Source: Hyphomicrobiales bacterium
GTDB lineage: Bacteria > Pseudomonadota > Alphaproteobacteria > Rhizobiales > S144-23
Length of the DNA: 13,002 bases
Direction of reading: 5' to 3'
Assembly: GCA_015494375.1 (NCBI GenBank)
Contig: WGBL01000074.1
Location: forward strand, 1 to 13,002
The notes below the pieces were generated by a model that was not told the DNA's origin, did no database searches, and saw only the letters and a program-made list of their open reading frames with translations. The position numbers and the translations under genes were made by a program. Below, in pieces: positions 1-6,400 of the stretch; the first letter of the stretch is position 1; each line of letters starts with the position of its first letter.

Positions 1-24
1 CATCTTGCCCCGCCCCCATGCGGT

Positions 25-780
25 TCAGCTCGAAGTGGCGAAATTGAAATAGCCTGCGCGATAGAGATCGATCAGGATTCCAATGGCCGTGAGGCCAAAA
101 AGCAGCATCGCCATGCCGAACATCAGCCAGTGATTGCGGCGGCGGAACTCGGCGAAATCCTCCTCGCTGAGCGGCTCGCTGTCGATCGGCGGTGGGCCCT
201 TGCGCAAGGCCTTCAGCTGGCTGCCCGCATGGACCTTGCCGATGTCCTTGAGCGGCACCTGGGCCTGCTCGGCCAACTCCTTGGCGATGCGCGTAAAAGG
301 CACATCGGGGTCTTCTTCGTTCTCGTTTACATAGCCAAGGGTCAGCCGCTCGCCGTCTTTTGTCACCAGATAGGTGGCGCGGGTGAGCACTGGGATCTTG
401 GCGGCCTCGTAGATCTCGCCACGGGTCTCGACGGCGCTGAGGGCGTCATAGGGGATCTCGCGCTTGACGAACTTGAGGCCAGGCGTGGGGCCGCGCCAGC
501 GGGGCACGCGCAGCTTCACCGAGCGCTTGCCGAGCTCAACGCGGGTGCGAAAGGCGCTCATGACCTCGATGAAGAGAAAGAGCATCGCCCCGCCGAGCAG
601 AATGCCAAGGATGGTCGCCGACAGAGCCCCCGACCAGAGGCCATGGAGGCTGCGCTTCAGGATCATCACCGGCAGGCTGACGAGAAACGGCAGCAGGATG
701 AGAAAAACCAGGGCAACGACCGTCTTGTGTCCGTCGCTTGCCTCGTAGACCCGCTTCGCCTCGCTCTGCTCTGACGTCAT
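25..780 (-). CDS. Hypothetical three-helix membrane protein with a PH-like cytosolic domain
   Basis: I do not recognise this 251-residue protein by name. Two hydrophobic segments lie near the N-terminus (about residues 20-41 and 51-71) and one near the C-terminus (about 218-239). Between them, residues 75-215 are soluble, with alternating strand-like stretches (VELGKRSVKLRVP, EIPYDALSAVETRG, YLVTKDGERLTLGY) followed by a helix (FTRIAKELAEQAQ). That order, strands then a closing helix after two membrane helices, resembles bacterial PH-like (YdbT/bPH) membrane proteins; this is inference, and no catalytic motif is visible. The frame stays open to 822, but I chose the ATG at 780 because AAGGAG lies 9 nt upstream (790-795), and the extra 14 residues run through a tandem DNA repeat. 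The gene is divergent from msrA, and only 24 bases follow its stop in the window. Confidence 0.82.
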   Translation of the reverse strand: MTSEQSEAKRVYEASDGHKTVVALVFLILLPFLVSLPVMILKRSLHGLWSGALSATILGILLGGAMLFLFIEVMSAFRTRVELGKRSVKLRVPRWRGPTPGLKFVKREIPYDALSAVETRGEIYEAAKIPVLTRATYLVTKDGERLTLGYVNENEEDPDVPFTRIAKELAEQAQVPLKDIGKVHAGSQLKALRKGPPPIDSEPLSEEDFAEFRRRNHWLMFGMAMLLFGLTAIGILIDLYRAGYFNFATSS

Positions 781-789
781 CCAACTGTG

Positions 790-795
790 CTCCTT
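790..795 (-). promoter_or_regulatory. Shine-Dalgarno AAGGAG that fixes the start of the membrane protein gene
   Basis: On the minus strand AAGGAG is followed by 9 nt and then ATG (780). It is the best ribosome binding site near this gene and decides for the shorter 251-residue form over the longer open frame starting at 822. Confidence 0.75.
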
Positions 796-800
796 CACAC

Positions 801-840
801 TCGGGCGTGTTGTCCCGCGCACGGGCGTGCTGTCCCACGC
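801..840. repeat. Two tandem 20-bp repeats in the leader of the membrane protein gene
   Basis: Positions 801-820 and 821-840 match at 17 of 20 bases. Each copy carries GGGCGTGYTGTCCC. In the second copy GCGTG (825-829) and CACGC (836-840) form a perfect 5-bp inverted repeat around CTGTCC; the first copy has one mismatch. The pair starts just upstream of the ribosome binding site at 790-795, inside the probable 5' leader of the minus-strand gene. It could be a pair of operator sites two helical turns apart, two RNA hairpins, or a chance duplication. Confidence 0.7.
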
Positions 841-918
841 AATGTGTGCCCGGGCGACAGGTGCCCCCGCGAAGACCCCCGAAGACTCCTGCGCGAACTG
901 CCCACGCGATAGCCGCGA

Positions 919-946
919 AGTCTAGCCCACTCTTGGGCCAAAGCAA
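919..946 (-). promoter_or_regulatory. Possible promoter for the membrane protein gene
   Basis: Minus strand: TTGCTT (941-946), a 16-nt spacer, then TAGACT (919-924), which matches TATAAT at four of six positions. Transcription would start near 912 and give a leader of about 130 nt containing the tandem 20-bp repeats. The match is modest and was judged by eye. Confidence 0.3.
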
Positions 947-990
947 GGAGCGTTCGAGGCGTGGTTTCAGCGCCGCGCCACCATGCCCAC

Positions 991-1016
991 TTGTCACTTT
1001 GCGCTTCTGCTATGCT
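991..1016 (+). promoter_or_regulatory. Weak candidate promoter for msrA
   Basis: TTGTCA at 991-996 and TATGCT at 1011-1016 lie in the right place upstream of msrA, but only 14 nt separate them, which is too short for a standard housekeeping promoter. The TATGCT element alone may be the -10 box. Listed because nothing better is visible between 970 and 1068. Confidence 0.22.
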
Positions 1017-1068
1017 AAGGGCTCAATGAGGCCCCACGTAGCGGGCTGGCAAGAGGTTGGGAGTTGTC

Positions 1069-1722
1069 ATGTTCTTCAAGAAGACCATCGAGATGCCGAC
1101 GCCCGAGACGGCCTTGCCGGGACGGCCCGAGCCGATCCCCACTGCCGAGCGGCATTTTGTGAGTGGTGCGCCCCTCAAGGGGCCTTATCCGGAGGGCAGC
1201 GAGCGCGCGCTCTTCGGCATGGGCTGCTTCTGGGGCGCCGAGCGGCTGTTTTGGCAGCTCGAGGGTGTCGTGGTCACCGCCGTCGGCTATGCCGGCGGCT
1301 ATACGCCCAACCCCACCTATCAGGAGGTCTGCAGCGGCCAGACCGGACACAACGAGGTGGTGCTGGTGGTCTTTAATCCCGCGAGGATCGCTTACGACGA
1401 GCTGTTGACGGTCTTCTGGCAGGGCCACGATCCGACCCAGTACATGCGCCAGGGCAATGACATCGGCACCCAGTACCGCTCGGGCATCTACGTCTACAGC
1501 GAGGCCCAGCGAGAGGCGGCCGAGGCGAGCCGGGCGGCCTACCAGGCGGCGCTCAGTGCCCAGGGGTTCGGCGAGATCGTGACAGAGATCGTCGATGCCC
1601 CCGCCTTCTATTTCGCCGAGGACTATCACCAGCAATACCTTGCCAAAAACCCGGGCGGCTATTGCGGGCTCGGCGGCACCGGTGTGGCGATGCCCCCAAG
1701 CGCCGCGGGCGCGAAGACATAG
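1069..1722 (+). CDS. msrA: Peptide-methionine (S)-S-oxide reductase MsrA
   Basis: MsrA reduces the S-epimer of methionine sulfoxide, free or in proteins, and is recycled by thioredoxin. The 217-residue product aligns along its whole length with E. coli-type MsrA (212 residues). The catalytic motif GCFWG carries the nucleophile Cys53. Further family motifs are GGYTPNPTY (76-84), EVCSGQTGHNEV (86-97, with Glu96) and GNDIGTQYRS (129-138, with Asp131 and Tyr136). The resolving cysteine is Cys199 in GGYCG. The second C-terminal cysteine of the E. coli enzyme (in GVCLP) is replaced: here the motif reads GVAMP, so recycling probably uses Cys53-Cys199 only. There is no signal peptide, so the enzyme is cytosolic. 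I chose the ATG at 1069, with GGGAG (1059-1063) 5 nt upstream; a TTG at 1057 is also in frame. The gene is divergent from the membrane protein gene and convergent with the carboxypeptidase gene. Confidence 0.97.
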   Translation: MFFKKTIEMPTPETALPGRPEPIPTAERHFVSGAPLKGPYPEGSERALFGMGCFWGAERLFWQLEGVVVTAVGYAGGYTPNPTYQEVCSGQTGHNEVVLVVFNPARIAYDELLTVFWQGHDPTQYMRQGNDIGTQYRSGIYVYSEAQREAAEASRAAYQAALSAQGFGEIVTEIVDAPAFYFAEDYHQQYLAKNPGGYCGLGGTGVAMPPSAAGAKT

Positions 1723-1759
1723 GCCAAACGCGCAAACCGGGCCCGAGCCAGGTGCCGTT

Positions 1760-1854
1760 CAGGTGTCAGGTGGTCAGGTATCAGGTGCCAGATACAGGTG
1801 TGGGGTGTCAGGTGCCAGCCCCAGATGTCAGGTATCAGGTGTCAGATGACAGAT
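1760..1854. repeat. Heptanucleotide tandem array, CAGGTRT type, about 14 units
   Basis: CAGGT or its one- or two-base variants (CAGAT, GGGGT, CAGCC) begin at 1760, 1767, 1775, 1782, 1789, 1795, 1802, 1809, 1816, 1822, 1829, 1836, 1843 and 1850. The period is thus 7 bp, with three single-base slips. The consensus unit is CAGGTRT. A lone CAGGT at 1749 may be a decayed edge unit. The array lies just past the msrA stop, in the gap between two convergent genes. Such short tandemly repeated heptamers are known as STRR sequences in cyanobacteria; their role is not established. Confidence 0.88.
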
Positions 1855-1861
1855 TCGTCAT

Positions 1862-1910
1862 CCTCGGGCGGTGTGGGGCAAGGCACCACCACGAGGCGAG
1901 GTCCTCTCGC
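1862..1910. other. Two adjacent GC-rich hairpins between convergent genes
   Basis: CCTCG (1862-1866) pairs with CGAGG (1892-1896), with inner pairing of GGTG (1870-1873) to CACC (1884-1887). Directly next to it GCGAG (1896-1900) pairs with CTCGC (1906-1910). Neither is followed by a long T-run, so this is not a classical terminator, but the place between two convergent genes fits a role in ending transcription. Confidence 0.3.
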
Positions 1911-1989
1911 GTCAAAAGCTGAGAAGCCTCAAAAGCACAAGCCCTCCAAACCGCGTACCCGCCAGGGCCGTGGCCTCGATCACCTGCAT

Positions 1990-2002
1990 AATGCTAAGCA
2001 TT
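1990..2002. other. 13-bp palindrome AATGCTAAGCATT downstream of the carboxypeptidase gene
   Basis: A perfect inverted repeat (AATGCT, one base, AGCATT) in an AT-richer patch, about 40 bp past the carboxypeptidase stop. It could form a small hairpin in the transcript or be a protein-binding site. No T-run follows on either strand. Confidence 0.3.
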
Positions 2003-2027
2003 CTCTCGCAAATCATTGCGCCATCAT

Positions 2028-2040
2028 GGCCTCTTAGGCC
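2028..2040 (-). terminator. Short hairpin just past the carboxypeptidase stop
   Basis: GGCCT (2028-2032) and AGGCC (2036-2040) form a 5-bp stem with a 3-nt loop, 2 nt past the stop codon of the minus-strand gene. It lacks a T-run, so it is at best a weak or factor-dependent stop, or a 3' end stabiliser. Confidence 0.25.
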
Positions 2041-2042
2041 CG

Positions 2043-3134
2043 TCAGCGCTCTGCCGGATTGAAGAAAACAGCTGCCCTTTGCGGCTCATGCCCTGTCGCG
2101 GCTCGCTTCTTGCGTGCCGATTTGCGCACCGACCTCTGAGCTCGCGCCTTGAGAGTGCGCGCCTTGCCGCGCGCCAGCGGTTTGGCGGCCAACCATTGTC
2201 GGGGCCTCTTGCCGCGGCATTGCGGGCGCGCCGCACAGCCCCGCACCTGACATGTGGCGTCTTGCACGGCCACGGGCTGGGGCGGATCGAACGGCAGTGT
2301 TGCAAGGGTCTTGCGACGCCACAGCCGCACCCAGCCGTAGAATGCAAAGTAGTGCTCCAGGAGCGCGCGTGCTCTCTCATTGCGTTCGTCCTCCGAAGCC
2401 CCGCCAAGGACAACGGCCACGAGCTGTCGGCCGTCGCGCGTGGCGCTTGCCACTATGTTGAAGCCTGCGGGGCAAATGTAGCCCGTTTTCATGCCATCGG
2501 CCCCCTTGAGGCGCCCCAAGAGGCGATTGTAGGAGCGGATGAACTTGCCATCATAGCGCATGCTGGAAAGCGCAAAGTAGGGCTTGTATTCGGGAAACTC
2601 GTCGAGGATACGCTTGGCCAAAATGGCCATGTCGCGGGCGGTTGAGAATTGATCGGGGTGGTGAAGGCCATTGGGGTTTTGAAAACGTGTGCGCGTCATG
2701 CCGATCTCGCGCGCCGTCTCGTTCATAAGCGCCACAAAGCGCGGCACCGATCCTGCGAGCTTTTCCGCGAGCATCACTGCGACATCATTGGCCGAACGCA
2801 CAATGAGCGCCTTCAAGGCGGTATCGATGGTCATCTTGCGACCGACCGGCAATGCAAGCCCATAGCGTTGCCGGCGCGCATTGGCACTGTTTGTCACTTT
2901 TGTGTTCAGCGTAATGGTCCCGCTCTTGAGCGCGCGAAATGTCAGATAAGCGGTCATGAGCTTGGTGAGCGAAGCGGGATGCCAGGCCTTGTCAGGCTCC
3001 TCGGCATAAAGGACGGTACCCGTCGCCGCCTCGAAGACGAGCGCAGGGCCCGCCTGCGCCCCGGCTGCCAGGAGTGGCGACAACAGCACCGGCCCAAGCA
3101 GCCACACCACAAGAACAAGAAGTCTATCGACCAT
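2043..3134 (-). CDS. Secreted D-alanyl-D-alanine carboxypeptidase (peptidase S11, DacF/PBP5 type)
   Basis: This serine D,D-carboxypeptidase removes the terminal D-Ala from peptidoglycan pentapeptides in the periplasm and so limits cross-linking. All three penicillin-binding motifs are present in the 363-residue product: SLTK at 55-58 (Ser55 nucleophile), SAN at 114-116 and KTG at 216-218, followed by the usual YIC-AGFN-VASA stretch. Residues 1-28 look like a signal peptide with a probable AQA cleavage site. After about residue 285 there is no recognisable PBP5 C-terminal beta domain; instead the last 80 residues are very rich in Arg and Lys, with three cysteines in the stretch ATCQVRGCAARPQC. 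I chose the ATG at 3134 because the signal peptide begins there, with a G-rich site 8 nt upstream. The frame is open back to 3419, but only through the heptamer arrays. It lies downstream of the PodJ-like gene on the same strand. Confidence 0.94.
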   Translation of the reverse strand: MVDRLLVLVVWLLGPVLLSPLLAAGAQAGPALVFEAATGTVLYAEEPDKAWHPASLTKLMTAYLTFRALKSGTITLNTKVTNSANARRQRYGLALPVGRKMTIDTALKALIVRSANDVAVMLAEKLAGSVPRFVALMNETAREIGMTRTRFQNPNGLHHPDQFSTARDMAILAKRILDEFPEYKPYFALSSMRYDGKFIRSYNRLLGRLKGADGMKTGYICPAGFNIVASATRDGRQLVAVVLGGASEDERNERARALLEHYFAFYGWVRLWRRKTLATLPFDPPQPVAVQDATCQVRGCAARPQCRGKRPRQWLAAKPLARGKARTLKARAQRSVRKSARKKRAATGHEPQRAAVFFNPAER

Positions 3135-3217
3135 TCCCCATGCCCCCGGCCTGTTTGGCGTGTCCCAACGCGCGTGGGCACATCTTGCCAGCCAAGGTTT
3201 GCCAAGGCCAGTTAAAT

Positions 3218-3273
3218 CGGAAGCCAGAAACCAGAAGCCAGAAGCCGGAAGGGAGAAACCAGGAGGGAGAAAG
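3218..3273 (+). repeat. Heptanucleotide array CRGAARC, left arm, 8 units
   Basis: Eight 7-bp units in unbroken register: CGGAAGC, CAGAAAC, CAGAAGC, CAGAAGC, CGGAAGG, GAGAAAC, CAGGAGG, GAGAAAG. The units decay towards the right. The array lies upstream of the carboxypeptidase start and is the left arm of a larger palindrome. Confidence 0.9.
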
Positions 3274-3286
3274 CAAGCGACGCGTT

Positions 3287-3359
3287 GTCGTCCCCGAAAT
3301 CCCGCGGCCGCAACGGGTGCCATCTTGCACCGCCTTTCCCGCGCGACTTCGGGGTCGAC
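3287..3359. repeat. Palindromic core between the two heptamer arrays
   Basis: The 21-nt arms 3287-3307 and 3339-3359 are inverted repeats with 18 matches of 21 (for example GTCGTCCCCGAA against the reverse complement of TTCGGGGTCGAC). At the centre GGTGC (3316-3320) and GCACC (3327-3331) form a small hairpin. The centre of symmetry, near 3323, is also the centre of the two flanking heptamer arrays. Confidence 0.8.
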
Positions 3360-3373
3360 GGTGCCGAACTCCC

Positions 3374-3415
3374 CCTTCTCGATTCCGGTTTCCGGCTTCT
3401 GGCTTCTGGCTTCTG
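3374..3415 (-). repeat. Heptanucleotide array CRGAARC, right arm, 6 units, inverted
   Basis: Read on the minus strand the units are CAGAAGC three times, then CGGAAAC, CGGAATC and GAGAAGG, in unbroken 7-bp register. They have the same consensus as the array at 3218-3273 but the opposite orientation. The array begins about 10 nt past the stop codon of the PodJ-like gene (3426-3428). Confidence 0.9.
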
Positions 3416-3425
3416 GCATTGAGCA

Positions 3426-6400
3426 TCAGCTGGCCAGATTCCTGAGGCGCTCGAGAAGGGGCTGCGTCAGACGCCCACCATTGCCTTTGAGCCCGACGCT
3501 CAGCTCAAATTGCCTGATCGCCTTCTGCGTCTGAGGGCCGAGCCGACCGTCGGGCACCCCCACCGGATAGCCGAGCTTGGCGAGCAGGCGCTGAGCCTCG
3601 AGCACCCTTGCGCGCTTAAGCGCAACGCTCCGCCCTTGCCCCGATGGCGCCTGCGATCGGGCCTGACGGCCCGCGCTCTCGGATGCCGAAACCGCAAGAT
3701 TGGCCCTCGGGTCACGGGGCTTTGGCTGCCAGAGCGCGACCAGCCGATCGCCAAGCGCAACCTCCGTAGGCGAAAGCCTCGTGCGCAGCGCCACCAGCCG
3801 CTTTGCCGCCTCCTTATCGCCCTGGGCGGCGGCAAGGGCAAACCACTTGTAGGCATGGACGGCACTGCGGCTCACACCAAGGCCGCTCTGATAGAGGATG
3901 GCGAGATTGAACTGGCTGTCTTTAAGGCCCCGCTCGGCCGCTCGCTCAAACCATTTCGCGGCCGCTGCGTAGTCTGGATTGCCGCGCCTCTTGCGGGCGA
4001 GGAGCACCGCCAGATTGTGCATGGCGCGGACGTTGCCCTGCTCGGCCGCGCGCCGGTACCAGACACGGGCGCGGGTGCGATCACGCGGAACACCGAGCCC
4101 GCGCTCATGGAGCGTCGCCAAGCGGAATTGGGCCGGTGGATAGCCCTTCGCTGCAGCACGCGCAAACCATTTGGCCGCCTCGGCATAGTTCTTGGCCACG
4201 CGCTCGCCACGCATATACCTCTCGGCAATCCTGAACTGCGCCTCAGGGTTGCCTTCCGCCGCAGCCTGACGCAGCACCAGCGGGCCGAGCGCCGACGGTG
4301 GCAAGTCGAGGTGCGATGTGGCGGCCCCGTGCCCAGGCCTCGCCGGCGTGCCCGTCAGCTGTTCTTTGGAGAGCGCGGCCGGCGCCAGAGAGGCTCGGGG
4401 CGTCTCGACCACAATGCCCGGCAAGCCTTCGTTCTGGAGACGCGGCACGCCCAGGCGCGAAGGGGCCAGAGGTTGCGCGTTTTGCGCGTCTGGCGGTCCC
4501 GCCTGCTCCACGGAGCGCCCAGGAGAGCCGTTTGCCGCTCTTCGAGGCTCGCTCGGCCCAGCGGCCTTCTTGCGACGCGCATTGGTGTCACGCGCATTGG
4601 GGTCAGTGGTATCAGTGGCGTCAGCGGCTCGAGCCCGCCCGTTCTCTTCCGCACCAGCGAGGCGCGATTGGTGCTTTAGCGTATCGGGCCCCTTGATCCC
4701 ATGATGGGCATTGCCCTCAAGGTGCGACGACTTGATCCCGTCCACGGCCGTTGGGTGGTCGAGCCGCCCCGGCAGCGCACTGCGCTTAGTCAGCTTGCCA
4801 TAGAAGAGAACCCCACCCGCCAGAACGAGCGCCGCTATGGCTACGACAAGGATGGGACGCATTCCTTTGTCGTCAAAGGAGAGTGAGCGGTTGTTCATTT
4901 GCCTGGCCCATGCCAGGCGTGTGCTTTGCTTTGCCCTCTGGCGCGCTTCGGGGCGCACCTGTTGGCTGGCGCTGCGGGCGGCCTTGCGTGCAGCCTCAAG
5001 ATAGCCGCCAAGAACGGCGCGACGGCCACCACCTGCGCTCCCGCGCTCGTTCGATGGGGCGCTTGAGGGCGTACCCTCGGGCTCTGGGGCCTGCCGATCG
5101 GGGGCCGAAGAGGGGACGCTGCGTTCGCCTTGTTCGCCCGCCGTCTCCCACGCCGGTTGAGCAACGCTCGCCGACAATTCGGTGCTCGCAGAGCTTGAGC
5201 TCATTTGTGCGCTCTCAATTGTCATCTCCCGAGGGCCGCTTTCGGCCCCCTGGGAGTCGATGCCAGAACGCTGCGCATCTTGCTCGGCATCCATCGCGGC
5301 ATCCATCGCGGGCGCTGGCTCGGTGTCCGCGCAGGCGCCCGGCCCACGCGCAGCGTCTCTGGCCCCCTCCTCGAGGCTTTCCGGATTGCCAGGCGCCGAC
5401 ACGGCGTCAGCACGGCGATCCTCAGCGAAGCGATCGAGGCGGGCGGCCAGGGCACCGACGCTCGCCTGCAGGCTGCTGAGCATGTCATGGGTTTGCTCAA
5501 AACGGGCATCGTGGGCCGCACTGAGCCTCTCGATGAGGTCGTCAACCACCTCGCGCCGCTCGGCGTCCTCGACATCGCTGTCGTCGCCGTCATTCGAGGC
5601 CTCATTCTCCGACGCGCTCTGCAAGGCCGTGCTTCTAGCCGATTCGATTGCTTCATCGAGTGCCGCTGCCATGCGCTCACCCAAACCATGCTGGGCCTCG
5701 CGCAGCCGCTCGAGACTTTGCTCGATGATTTCGAGACGCTCAGTCCCGGCCGCAATCCGGTCAAGGTCTTTCAAGACGCCATCAAGTTGCGCCTCAAGCG
5801 CAGCCAGGATGGAGTCGTCGCTGTTTGCCGCGAGCCCCTTGTCGATTTTCTCCTCGAGTTCCTCGAGGCGATCCGCAATGAGTGTCAGCGCCTCCTCGAG
5901 ATCGCGCCGGCTCGCAACCTCGTCAATGCGGCCCGACATCGCCTCGAGCTGCTCAAGCACGGGGGCGAGCGCCTGGGGGGGCATTGAAACCGCTGCTGCC
6001 GAATGGTTCTCATCCGCGAAGGAGTTTTGCGATCGGCTGCCAAAAAGCCCGCGCCTGGCACCAAGGCCCGCTTGGGCCGGTGCCTTGGTCCGAGCATGGG
6101 CCCGTTTCTCGGCTTCTGCTTCGGTTTCAGCCTCGAATGCCTCATAGGAGCGCATCAAGGCGTCGATGGCATCCTCGTCCCAATCGGCATTCTCGTTCCA
6201 GCCCGCTTCGGCGCTTCCTCCCGACTCTGTGTCCAAGGCCGCAGTCCCCGCTGCCTCTTCGTCGGCTTCGCCTTCATCCAACTCGAACTCACGAGGGGCT
6301 CGCGCGTCTTCCGCGGCTTCCACATCTTCCGCGTCTTCCTCGTGGTGTGCAGCTTCTGCGCCTGCCGGCGAGACGGTGTCGCTACCGAGGGAAAGGGCCA

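Noticed and set aside
536..997. 153-codon minus-strand frame upstream of and overlapping the membrane protein gene
   Set aside because: It overlaps the membrane protein frame out of register, and its composition has no resemblance to a folded protein.
1760..1854. CRISPR array
   Set aside because: The period is 7 bp with no spacers; it is a heptanucleotide tandem repeat.
2016..2645. 209-codon plus-strand frame
   Set aside because: It is antisense to the C-terminal half of the carboxypeptidase gene, whose active-site motifs prove the coding strand.
3187..3211. Repeated CCAAGG with a partial dyad upstream of the carboxypeptidase start, considered as an operator
   Set aside because: It is short, imperfect and next to the low-complexity heptamers; there is nothing to tell it from chance.
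3510..4679. 389-codon open frame on the plus strand
   Set aside because: It lies opposite the Sel1 and peptidoglycan-binding region of the PodJ-like gene, which is clearly coding; it has no motif of its own.
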